A stretch of DNA of 17,362 nucleotides. Source: an uncultured Roseburia sp. Its GTDB lineage: Bacteria > Bacillota > Clostridia > Lachnospirales > Lachnospiraceae. Made by a program: the position numbers and the translations under genes. The stretch spans positions 1-17,362 of the forward strand of contig CAKRLC010000059.1 of the NCBI GenBank assembly GCA_934358955.1, read 5' to 3'. Positions 7,090 through 14,095 of the stretch are shown here, piece after piece. How positions within the stretch are numbered: position 1 is the stretch's first letter; each line of letters starts with the position of its first letter. The notes under the pieces were generated by a model, which was not told where the DNA came from, did no database searches, and was given only the letters and a program-made list of their open reading frames with translations.

Positions 7090-7971
7090 ATGGAAAATAG
7101 TATTACTCCGATCAATCACTTATCCTGGCAGGACAAATTAAAATCTTACAAAAAGCATCCGGGATCCTTTATCTTATTACTTTTAGTATTGATCTCAGCT
7201 GTCATCACTGTGACAGTGCTGGTTTATCTGGTAGGCTACATTTTAATCCATGGAATTCCGTACCTGAAACCGGAATTGTTTTCACTGACATATACTTCGG
7301 ATAACGTTTCTATGATGCCAGCGATTATTAATACGATAACAATGGTATTACTGGCATTGTTGTTTTCCGTTCCATTTGGAATCGGTGCAGCAATTTATCT
7401 TGTAGAGTATGCAAAAAAAGGAAACAAGCTTGTAGAGCTTGTCCGGATCACGGCAGAGACACTGACAGGTATTCCTTCTATTATCTATGGCCTTTTCGGT
7501 ATGCTGTTTTTCGTAACGGCACTGCACTGGGGCTATTCCATGTTAGCCGGTGCAGCAACATTAGCGATCATGGTACTTCCGGTTATCATGCGAACAACGG
7601 AAGAAGCGCTCTTGTGTGTACCGGATATGTACAGGGAAGGAAGCTTCGGACTTGGCGCAGGAAAGCTTCGGACCATTTTTAAAATCGTGCTTCCTACCGC
7701 AGTTCCTGGTATTTTATCCGGTGTTATCCTTGCGATCGGACGTATTGTCGGTGAGACCGCAGCATTGATCTATACAGCAGGTACCGTTGCAGAAGTAGCC
7801 GGAGTAATGGATTCCGGACGTACCCTTGCGATCCATATGTACTCCCTGTCAAGGGAAGGTCTTCATACAAATGAAGCGTATGCGACAGCCGTGGTACTTT
7901 TAGTCGTGGTACTTCTTATCAATGGATTGTCATCACTGATCGCAAGAAAACTGGAAGCTGCGACAAAATAA
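7090..7971 (+). CDS. pstA: Phosphate ABC transporter permease PstA
   Basis: Second membrane subunit of the Pst importer, pairing with PstC. It has about six membrane helices, the first near residues 27-51. Family segments are FGIGAAIYLVEYAKKG, TGIPSIIYGLFGMLFF, the EAA loop REGSFGLGAGKLRTIFKIVLP and GRIVGETAALIYTAGTV. The 293-residue length is normal. Its ribosome-binding site (AAGGAG) overlaps the end of pstC, so the two are translated together. Unusually, 290 nt with a large palindrome separate it from pstB instead of the few bases typical of pst operons. Confidence 0.96.
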   Translation: MENSITPINHLSWQDKLKSYKKHPGSFILLLLVLISAVITVTVLVYLVGYILIHGIPYLKPELFSLTYTSDNVSMMPAIINTITMVLLALLFSVPFGIGAAIYLVEYAKKGNKLVELVRITAETLTGIPSIIYGLFGMLFFVTALHWGYSMLAGAATLAIMVLPVIMRTTEEALLCVPDMYREGSFGLGAGKLRTIFKIVLPTAVPGILSGVILAIGRIVGETAALIYTAGTVAEVAGVMDSGRTLAIHMYSLSREGLHTNEAYATAVVLLVVVLLINGLSSLIARKLEAATK

Positions 7972-8003
7972 AGAAAAAAATTAACTTTCGGGGGGGCTGT
8001 GTC

Positions 8004-8162
8004 GGCGGCTTGCACAAAAGAAATCGTTCCGGTTTCATTGTGCAGGACATTCCGATGAGCCTCCGAAAACAGAATCGTGTTCAGCAGTGGCTTCCACGAT
8101 TCTTGAGTCTCATCTCCATTGCACAAGGAGAAACTGGAACGATTTCTTTTGTGCAAGCCGCC
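8004..8162. repeat. 159-bp inverted doublet (REP/BIME-like) between pstA and pstB
   Basis: The outer arms 8004-8030 and 8136-8162 are a perfect 27-bp inverted repeat, extended inward with one mismatch by about 6 bp. Each end also contains its own hairpin (TTGCACAA with TTGTGCA), and both ends carry GATGAG further in. The centre forms a further 9-bp stem, AGAATCGTG (8071-8079) with CACGATTCT (8095-8103). The layout is therefore two inverted copies of one hairpin unit. A related single unit lies at 11836-11886. No convincing coding sequence lies in the 7972-8261 gap. The transcript would fold very stably and may limit or process the message before pstB. Confidence 0.85.
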
Positions 8163-8261
8163 AATTTAGGTTACTTCGAAAAATTTTAATGGTGGTTTTG
8201 CGTGGAATTGAGAAGTATCAGTAAGTTAGTTGAACTATAGAAGAATTACAGAGGAAATAGT

Positions 8262-9014
8262 ATGAGTGAAAAATTCAAAATTTCGAATCTTGATTTATAT
8301 TATGGCGATTTTCATGCGCTGAAAAACATTAATATGGATATTGATGCAAATGAGATCACCGCTTTTATCGGACCATCCGGATGCGGAAAGTCCACTTTTT
8401 TAAAAAGCTTAAACCGTATGAATGATCTGGTAGAGGGATGTAAGATCACAGGAAATGTTCTGCTGGATGGCAAGGATATTTACAAAGGAATGGATGTCAA
8501 CCTGCTTCGTAAAAGAGTTGGTATGGTATTCCAGAAACCAAATCCATTTCCAATGAGTATTTATGACAATATCGCATACGGACCAAGAACACATGGAATC
8601 CGTTCTAAAGCAAAATTAGACGAGATCGTGGAAAAATCACTCCGTGATGCTGCAATCTGGGATGAAGTAAAAGACCGTCTGAAAAAGAGCGCGCTTGGAA
8701 TGTCCGGTGGACAGCAGCAGCGACTTTGCATCGCAAGAGCACTTGCAGTAGAACCGGAAGTCATCCTGATGGATGAACCGACATCTGCGCTGGATCCAAT
8801 CTCTACATCAAAGATCGAAGACCTTGTGATCGAGCTGAAAAAACAGTATACCATCGTTATGGTAACACATAACATGCAGCAGGCAGTACGTGTATCAGAT
8901 AAGACCGTATTTTTCCTGCTCGGAGAAGTCATCGAAGCCGGCGAGACAGAAAAACTGTTCTCCATTCCACAGGACAAACGTACAGAAGATTACATTACAG
9001 GACGTTTTGGTTGA
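8262..9014 (+). CDS. pstB: Phosphate ABC transporter ATP-binding protein PstB
   Basis: Cytoplasmic ATPase that powers phosphate import through PstC/PstA. Visible motifs are Walker [10 protein letters not shown] (37-45), the Q-loop region [20 protein letters not shown], signature MSGGQQQR (147-154), Walker [14 protein letters not shown] with Asp171 and Glu172, and the H-loop VTHNMQQ. The PNPFP segment is typical of PstB. The 250-residue length is normal. GAGGAAATAG precedes the ATG. It lies 48 nt before phoU. Expression may come from read-through past the upstream palindrome; I see no convincing promoter of its own. Confidence 0.97.
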   Translation: MSEKFKISNLDLYYGDFHALKNINMDIDANEITAFIGPSGCGKSTFLKSLNRMNDLVEGCKITGNVLLDGKDIYKGMDVNLLRKRVGMVFQKPNPFPMSIYDNIAYGPRTHGIRSKAKLDEIVEKSLRDAAIWDEVKDRLKKSALGMSGGQQQRLCIARALAVEPEVILMDEPTSALDPISTSKIEDLVIELKKQYTIVMVTHNMQQAVRVSDKTVFFLLGEVIEAGETEKLFSIPQDKRTEDYITGRFG

Positions 9015-9062
9015 TCGTGTTCAGAATAAAATGGCAGATACAGAAAGGTATGGTTATAGAAG

Positions 9063-9719
9063 ATGAGAAATCGATTTGACAGACAGCTTTTAGAGCTGAA
9101 CAATGAACTGATTCAGATGGGAAGCCTGATCGAGCAGGCAATTGAGATGGCAATCAATGCACTTGTAAAAATGGACGTTGAGAAAGCCCAGAAAGCAATT
9201 GCATTTGATGAAGAGGTTGACGAACAGGAACGTACGGTTGAGAGCCTGTGTATGAAGTTATTACTTCAGCAGCAGCCGGTGGCAAAAGATCTGCGTCTGA
9301 TCTCAGCTGCTTTAAAAATGATCACAGACATGGAGCGAATCGGAGACCACGCAGCAGATATTTCTGATATGACGATCCTGATGGCAGATTCCGATTATTC
9401 CAAAGATAAGATTAATATGGATGTCATTAAAGAGATGGCAAAAGAGACAACCGACATGGTGATCAAGAGTGTCGATGCATTCGTTGGAAGAAATATGGAG
9501 CTTGCACACTGGGTGATAGAACATGATGATGTTGTGGACGATCTGTTTAATGATTTTAAGCAGGAGCTGATCAAAAAAATCAATGAAAATGTGGAAAATG
9601 GAGAGATGGCAACCGATATGCTGATGGTTGCAAAATACTTCGAACGAATCGGAGACCATGCGACAAATATTGCAGAGTGGGTAATCTACTCTATCACAGG
9701 AACACATGAAAATTCATAA
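9063..9719 (+). CDS. phoU: Phosphate signalling and transport regulator PhoU
   Basis: Cytoplasmic protein that links the state of the Pst transporter to the PhoR kinase and restrains phosphate uptake. It shows the two tandem three-helix PhoU repeats, each with the metal-binding signature E/DRxGDHA: MERIGDHAADI near residues 91-101 and FERIGDHATNIAEW near 197-210. The length of 218 residues and the start RNRFDRQL are typical. AGAAAGG is the only purine-rich site upstream and is rather far (about 14 nt), so translation may depend partly on pstB. A hairpin follows the gene. Confidence 0.95.
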   Translation: MRNRFDRQLLELNNELIQMGSLIEQAIEMAINALVKMDVEKAQKAIAFDEEVDEQERTVESLCMKLLLQQQPVAKDLRLISAALKMITDMERIGDHAADISDMTILMADSDYSKDKINMDVIKEMAKETTDMVIKSVDAFVGRNMELAHWVIEHDDVVDDLFNDFKQELIKKINENVENGEMATDMLMVAKYFERIGDHATNIAEWVIYSITGTHENS

Positions 9720-9756
9720 TGGACAGTGCTTTTATACATGAAGCCAGTTTTTGAAA

Positions 9757-9797
9757 ATTCCAGATTCCATTTCGCAAGAATGGATCTGGAATCTTTT
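9757..9797 (+). terminator. Probable terminator of the pst-phoU operon
   Basis: ATTCCAGATTCCAT (9757-9770) pairs with ATGGATCTGGAAT (9780-9792) with one bulged base, and CTTTT follows. It lies 38 nt after the phoU stop. The T-run is short, so it may be leaky. Confidence 0.65.
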
Positions 9798-9862
9798 AAG
9801 TCTCTGAAAGCGTGAAGCGTGTAAAGAAAAAACGAAATGCAAAATTGATTTAAAATATCAAT

Positions 9863-9916
9863 TTTACATAGATTTTACATAAAGGCAACATGGGATTTAC
9901 ATCCTCCCGATATGAT
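9863..9916 (+). promoter_or_regulatory. Four-hexamer Pho box and promoter of the Na/Pi cotransporter gene
   Basis: TTTACA (9863), TTTACA (9874), GCAACA (9885) and TTTACA (9896) are spaced exactly 11 bp. A TATGAT -10 (9911-9916) begins after 9 nt. This matches the Bacillus PhoP-activated promoter plan closely. Just upstream, AAATTGAT (9842-9849) and ATCAATTT (9857-9864) form an inverted repeat running into the first hexamer. Together with the next promoter and the phoU terminator this accounts for most of the 9720-10055 intergenic stretch. Confidence 0.8.
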
Positions 9917-9965
9917 GAGCGTGCGAAAGTAGAAAAGTAAGAAAAATTTTACATTTCGCGTGAAG

Positions 9966-9994
9966 TTGAAAATGAAACTAAAATAAGGTATAAC
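9966..9994 (+). promoter_or_regulatory. Second, sigma-A type promoter of the Na/Pi cotransporter gene
   Basis: TTGAAA (9966-9971) and TATAAC (9989-9994) are separated by exactly 17 bp, so this promoter could act without PhoP. A lone TTTACA (9948-9953) lies just upstream. TAAGGTAT (9984-9991), overlapping the -10, forms an 8-bp perfect inverted repeat with ATACCTTA (10015-10022), which could be an operator or a leader hairpin. Confidence 0.55.
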
Positions 9995-10055
9995 GGGATT
10001 AGAAAGAGAATGAAATACCTTAGGTCACATGAGCTTATATTGAGGGAGAAAAGAA

Positions 10056-11816
10056 ATGGATATTTTTGGAGTACTGACGATGGTTGGCGGCCTGGCGATG
10101 TTTTTATATGGAATGAGCGTCATGGGCGGCGGTCTTGAGAAAATGTCAGGAGGAAAACTGGAGAAGATTTTAGAGAGCCTGACTTCAAATCCGCTGAAGG
10201 CGGTTTTACTTGGAGCGGGAGTCACAGCAGTGATCCAGTCATCTTCTGCAACGACAGTTATGGTAGTCGGATTTGTAAATTCCGGCATTATGAAGCTGTC
10301 GCAGGCAATCGGGATTATTATGGGTGCGAACATTGGAACGACGGTTACCTCATGGCTTTTAAGCCTTACAGGGATCGAAAGCTCCAATTTTTTCCTGCGC
10401 ATGTTAAAACCGTCATCTTTTTCACCGCTTCTTGCCATGATCGGTGTTATTTTATACATGTCCGGCAAGGAAAAGAGAAAGGATATCGGTGAGATCTTAG
10501 TCGGATTTGCAGTGTTAATGTTTGGTATGGAGACAATGAGCGGGGCAGTAGAACCGCTGGCGGAAGTACCGGAATTTACGAATGTTCTTACAATGTTTAG
10601 CAATCCGATCCTTGGTGTAATTGTCGGAGCAGGACTGACGGCAATTATCCAGAGTTCTTCTGCATCCGTCGGTATTTTACAGGCTTTGTCGGTTACAGGG
10701 GCATTTACGTATGGTTCTGTTATTCCGATTATTTTAGGCCAGAATATCGGTACCTGTGTTACAGCAATGATCTCAGCGGTAGGTGCAAACAAAGCAGCAA
10801 AGAGAACCGCATTTGTTCATTTATATTTTAACATCATTGGCGCGACTTTATTTTTGACTGTATTTTCTATTGCCAATGCAGTCTTCCATTTTGAATTTGT
10901 GACAGAGACGGTCGGAGTCGCAGGAATTGCGCTGATACACAGTATCTTTAACATTGTGACAACGATCGTGTTGCTGCCGTTTATCCGCGGACTGGAGAAG
11001 CTGGCATATCTTACCATTCCGGAATCCGAGGAGGAAAAAGCAGAGAAGGAAGATGTGTTTGCTATTTTGGACGAACGTTTCTTAAACAGACCTTCCTTTG
11101 CGATCGAGCAGTGTAAAACACTTGTAAATCAGATGGCAGAGATCACGATGGAAAGCTTCCTGGAGGCAATGGAGTGTGTGGATACACGTTCTACAGAGAA
11201 AATGCAGGATGTGATCGCGAAAGAAAACCGTGTGGACGTTTATGAAGATAAGGTCAGTGCATATCTGACAAAATTAAACAGTGGTGATATTTCATATACA
11301 GACAGTTTGAAGGTGACTTCTTTAGTGCACTGTCTTACAGATTTTGAACGTATTTCCGATCATGCAGTAAATGTGGTAGAATGTGTACAGCAGATGGAAA
11401 AAGATGATAGCGTATTTTCGAAAAAAGCACTGGATGAGATGCACATTTACCGCGCTGCGATCGAGGATATCTTAAGACGTACGACCGATGCCTTTACAGA
11501 AGGCGATTTAAAGCTTGCCCGTTCTGTGGAACCGCTTGAGGAAGTGATCGACGGTCTGAATAAAGATGTGAAAAAACATCATATGAAACGTCTGCGTAAG
11601 GGAAAATGTACGATCGAGCTTGGACTGGTTCTGTCTGATATTGCCATGAACTATGAGCGTGTGGCAGACCATTGTTCCAATATTGCAGTCTATCTGATGC
11701 AGCTTGGAAATACAGAGCTGGAGGAGCATAGCTTTACAGAGCAGATGGATGCAAAAGAGAGTGCGGAATTTGAAAAGCTGGAACAGGATTTCCAGAAGAA
11801 ATATTACCTTGCATAG
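10056..11816 (+). CDS. Na+/phosphate cotransporter with C-terminal PhoU-like domain
   Basis: Sodium-coupled phosphate transporter of the bacterial Na/Pi (NptA/YjbB) family. The membrane half (about 1-320) holds the two inverted family repeats, each with QSSS: AVIQSSSATTVMVVGFVNSG (Gln61) and AIIQSSSASVGILQALS (Gln199). These are paired with MGANIGTTVTSW and LGQNIGTCVTAM. The cytoplasmic tail (about 350-586) has PhoU-like helices with the ExxxDHAxN signatures FERISDHAVNVVE and YERVADHCSNIAVYL. Length of 586 is normal for the fused form. GAGGGAG lies 7 nt before the ATG. It is a second, ion-driven phosphate route beside Pst; relatives can also act in export, so direction is not certain from sequence. 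Two promoters precede it. Confidence 0.93.
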   Translation: MDIFGVLTMVGGLAMFLYGMSVMGGGLEKMSGGKLEKILESLTSNPLKAVLLGAGVTAVIQSSSATTVMVVGFVNSGIMKLSQAIGIIMGANIGTTVTSWLLSLTGIESSNFFLRMLKPSSFSPLLAMIGVILYMSGKEKRKDIGEILVGFAVLMFGMETMSGAVEPLAEVPEFTNVLTMFSNPILGVIVGAGLTAIIQSSSASVGILQALSVTGAFTYGSVIPIILGQNIGTCVTAMISAVGANKAAKRTAFVHLYFNIIGATLFLTVFSIANAVFHFEFVTETVGVAGIALIHSIFNIVTTIVLLPFIRGLEKLAYLTIPESEEEKAEKEDVFAILDERFLNRPSFAIEQCKTLVNQMAEITMESFLEAMECVDTRSTEKMQDVIAKENRVDVYEDKVSAYLTKLNSGDISYTDSLKVTSLVHCLTDFERISDHAVNVVECVQQMEKDDSVFSKKALDEMHIYRAAIEDILRRTTDAFTEGDLKLARSVEPLEEVIDGLNKDVKKHHMKRLRKGKCTIELGLVLSDIAMNYERVADHCSNIAVYLMQLGNTELEEHSFTEQMDAKESAEFEKLEQDFQKKYYLA

Positions 11817-11835
11817 AGTTTAGAATAAGTAACAG

Positions 11836-11886
11836 CCTGCACAAAAGAAACAGAAAGGTTTTCTTGTGCAGGACATTTTAATGAGC
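11836..11886 (+). repeat. Single REP-like hairpin unit, possible terminator
   Basis: CCTGCACAA at 11836-11844 pairs with TTGTGCAGG (11864-11872) to form a strong hairpin 20 nt after the Na/Pi stop. The 51-bp stretch aligns with the left end of the pstA-pstB doublet. Both share TGCACAAAAGAAA, TTGTGCAGGACATT and ATGAGC in the same order and spacing, give or take one base. ACATTTTAATGAG follows the stem, so any terminator activity would be weak. The rest of the gap to phoP is AT-rich. Confidence 0.75.
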
Positions 11887-11957
11887 TTTTATAAATAATA
11901 TTTTAACTGTAATATTATAAAAGTAAGAAGCTGCAAAAATGGGAGGTGCTGTATCAT

Positions 11958-12629
11958 ATGGCAACAATTTATATTGTAGAAGACGATGTGAACATCCGCG
12001 AAATTGAGCGGTATGCCTTAAAAAACAGTGGATATGAAGTAGAAGAATTTGAATGCGGAGCAGATTTTTTCAAACGTCTGGAGCATAAGATACCGGCACT
12101 GATCCTGCTTGATATTATGCTTCCGAATGAGGATGGATTAGATATCCTCACAAAAATCCGCAGCAATAAGGATACGGCACGCGTGCCGATCATTATGGTG
12201 ACAGCCAAGACATCTGAGTTAGATAAGGTGAAGGGGTTGGATCTTGGTGCGGATGATTATATTTCCAAGCCATTTGGAATTATGGAGCTGATCTCCAGAG
12301 TGAAGGCATTGCTTCGCCGTACCTCTGATCTGAAAGAAGAGACAAAGATCAGTTACAAAGAGATTACAATTGACAATGATAAGCATGCGGTACTGGTCAA
12401 TGAGGAGCCTTGTGAGCTTACATTTAAGGAATTCGAACTGCTGAAATATCTTGTGATCAATAAAGGGATTGTTCTGTCCCGTGATAAAATCATGAACCAG
12501 GTATGGGGCTTTGATTATGAAGGAGAGAGCCGCACGGTAGATATGCACATCAAGACACTGCGACAGAAGCTTGGCGAAGCCGGAAGCTGCATTAAGACAG
12601 TCCGGAATGTCGGTTACATGGTGGAATAA
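11958..12629 (+). CDS. phoP: Phosphate-regulon response regulator PhoP (OmpR family)
   Basis: Cytoplasmic transcription factor activated by phosphorylation from the adjacent kinase. The receiver domain (1-~115) has the acidic pocket VEDD, phospho-acceptor Asp52 in LILLDIMLPNEDG, the switch Thr in IIMVTAK and the Lys in YISKPFG. The winged-helix DNA-binding domain follows, with CELTFKEFELLKYL, LSRDKIMNQVWGFDY, SRTVDMHIKTLRQKLG and KTVRNVGYMVE. I start it at the ATG at 11958 (223 residues), which has GGGAGGTG 9 nt upstream. The GTG at 11946 lies inside that ribosome-binding site and is not credible. phoR follows 17 nt later. The Pho identity rests on the pst-phoU neighbourhood and the Pho boxes; the protein alone only says OmpR family. 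Confidence 0.88.
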   Translation: MATIYIVEDDVNIREIERYALKNSGYEVEEFECGADFFKRLEHKIPALILLDIMLPNEDGLDILTKIRSNKDTARVPIIMVTAKTSELDKVKGLDLGADDYISKPFGIMELISRVKALLRRTSDLKEETKISYKEITIDNDKHAVLVNEEPCELTFKEFELLKYLVINKGIVLSRDKIMNQVWGFDYEGESRTVDMHIKTLRQKLGEAGSCIKTVRNVGYMVE

Positions 12630-12646
12630 GGGAGAGAAGTCTGCAT

Positions 12647-13960
12647 ATGAAAAAAAAGATCAATCATAAGTTTATGCTGATCTCGGCAATTGCAATTGTT
12701 GTGATCGCTATCTGCTCTATGATTTTATTTTATGATATTTTGAAAAAACAGATTTTTGATGATCTGAAGGCAAATGCGCATGTGATCTCCATGATGAATC
12801 CGGAAAAATTGCCGGAAGAGGTTGATTATAACCTGAACAAAGATGGCTTGCGGATTTCACTGATCGATCCGGATGGAACGGTGATTTATGACAGTTTCGA
12901 AGATAAGGCAAAGCTGGAAAATCATAAAAATCGTCCGGAAATCGCAGAGGCAATACAGTCAGGGGAAGGCTATAATATGCGGAAATCCGCAACTTCGGCA
13001 AAGCATACCTTTTACTATGCAATGCGTATGGATAATGGCAATATTTTAAGGATCGGAAAAGACAGCAAAAGTATTTACAGTCTTGTTTTTAATATGTCAG
13101 CGCTGATCGTCGCGGTTGGAATTATCGTATTTATCCTTTGTGCCTGTCTGGCGCACCGGCTCACAAAACGTCTGGTGGCTCCGATTGAAAAGATGGCAGA
13201 TAATATTGTGCTTCTGGAAGAAAACGATGTTTACGATGAGATGAAGCCGTTTGTGTCAATGATCAAGCAGCAGCATGTAGACATTTTAAAGCATTCCCAG
13301 ATGCGCCAGGAATTTACAGCGAATGTTTCCCATGAGTTAAAGACACCGCTTACTGCGATTTCAGGCTATGCAGAATTGATCGCAAGCGGAATGACAAGTG
13401 GGGAGGACACGATCCATTTTGCAACGGAGATCCATAAGAGTGCAGAACGTCTGCAGTATCTGATCAATGATATTATCAAGCTTTCAGAGCTTGACAGTGA
13501 TGAGACAAAGATGGAATTTGAGATGATAGATCTTCATGAGCTGGCATTAAACTGTCAGGCCATGATGGAGCTTCAGGCAGAAAAGAACGAAGTGACCGTT
13601 GAAGTAGAAGGCTATGGCGTCGAGCTCCAGGCGAATAGAAATCTGATCGAAGAACTGATTTATAATTTGTGCAGCAATGCCGTCCGTTATAATAAAAAGG
13701 GCGGAAAGGTAATCTTACTGACAGAGCGGGAAGATGGACATCCGGTACTGATTGTAAAAGATACCGGTATCGGAATACCAAAAGAGTCCCAAAAGCGTGT
13801 TTTTGAACGTTTCTACCGGGTAGATAAGAGCCGTTCCAAATCCACAGGTGGCACAGGATTAGGACTTGCGATCGTAAAGCATATTGTGGCACAGCATAAT
13901 GCGCAGATTTCGCTGGAAAGCGAAGTCGGAGTCGGAACAACAATTAAGGTGACGTTTTAA
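12647..13960 (+). CDS. phoR: Phosphate-regulon sensor histidine kinase PhoR
   Basis: Membrane sensor kinase partnered with PhoP. It has TM1 at about residues 8-29, an extracytoplasmic domain (about 30-145) with PAS/Cache-like sequence (LIDPDGTVIYDS, YYAMRMDNGNILRIGKD) and TM2 at about 148-169. A short linker leads into the HisKA domain with His229 in NVSHELKTPLTAISGYAELI. The HATPase domain has the N-box NLCSNAVRYN (Asn344), DTGIGIP, RVFERFYRVDKSRS and GGTGLGLAIVKHIV. The 437 residues are shorter than B. subtilis PhoR, because no cytoplasmic PAS domain sits between TM2 and HisKA. GGGAGAG precedes the ATG. The name PhoR depends on context. Confidence 0.88.
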   Translation: MKKKINHKFMLISAIAIVVIAICSMILFYDILKKQIFDDLKANAHVISMMNPEKLPEEVDYNLNKDGLRISLIDPDGTVIYDSFEDKAKLENHKNRPEIAEAIQSGEGYNMRKSATSAKHTFYYAMRMDNGNILRIGKDSKSIYSLVFNMSALIVAVGIIVFILCACLAHRLTKRLVAPIEKMADNIVLLEENDVYDEMKPFVSMIKQQHVDILKHSQMRQEFTANVSHELKTPLTAISGYAELIASGMTSGEDTIHFATEIHKSAERLQYLINDIIKLSELDSDETKMEFEMIDLHELALNCQAMMELQAEKNEVTVEVEGYGVELQANRNLIEELIYNLCSNAVRYNKKGGKVILLTEREDGHPVLIVKDTGIGIPKESQKRVFERFYRVDKSRSKSTGGTGLGLAIVKHIVAQHNAQISLESEVGVGTTIKVTF

Positions 13961-14010
13961 AACAGAAGCATTTGAACAATAACGAAAGTACTTTTTGGCT
14001 GGAAAATTTT

Positions 14011-14040
14011 AAGAGCCGGGCTTTGCAAAGCCCGGCTCTT
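14011..14040. terminator. 30-bp perfect palindrome closing phoPR
   Basis: A perfect palindrome with arms AAGAGCCGGGCTTTG and its complement, 50 nt after the phoR stop. The GC-rich stem is ample for termination, but the T-run after it on the plus strand is only CTT. AAAATTTT precedes it, so it would work at least as well for transcription coming from the right on the minus strand. Confidence 0.7.
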
Positions 14041-14095
14041 AGTGTACTATGTAGATAACAGATTTCCGTGGAGAGATGGAAAAGGAGCAAAAAGT

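Noticed and set aside
7863..8156. A 97-codon minus-strand frame spanning the end of pstA and the palindromic repeat
   Set aside because: Half lies antisense to pstA and the rest inside an inverted repeat; no family resemblance.
8561..8977. A 138-codon minus-strand frame inside pstB
   Set aside because: Antisense shadow of a highly conserved ABC ATPase; no motif or ribosome-binding site.
10025..10792. A 255-codon open frame on the minus strand opposite the Na/Pi transporter
   Set aside because: It lies wholly antisense to a clear family member, its product is a low-quality mixture with no recognisable motifs, and no start signal supports it.
11887..11957. Pho box or promoter directly before phoP
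   Set aside because: TTTAAC at 11902 and TATAAA at 11916 resemble one hexamer and a -10, but there is no second hexamer in the 11-bp grid and no -35; AT-rich sequence gives such matches easily.
14042..14095. An earlier start (ATG near 14048, or the frame opening at 14042) for the frameshifted ATPase gene
   Set aside because: The first 18 codons include MYYVDNRFPW-type residues with no family match, and the ATG at 14096 has a good AAAGGAG site and the typical MARTIAIGIQQF beginning.
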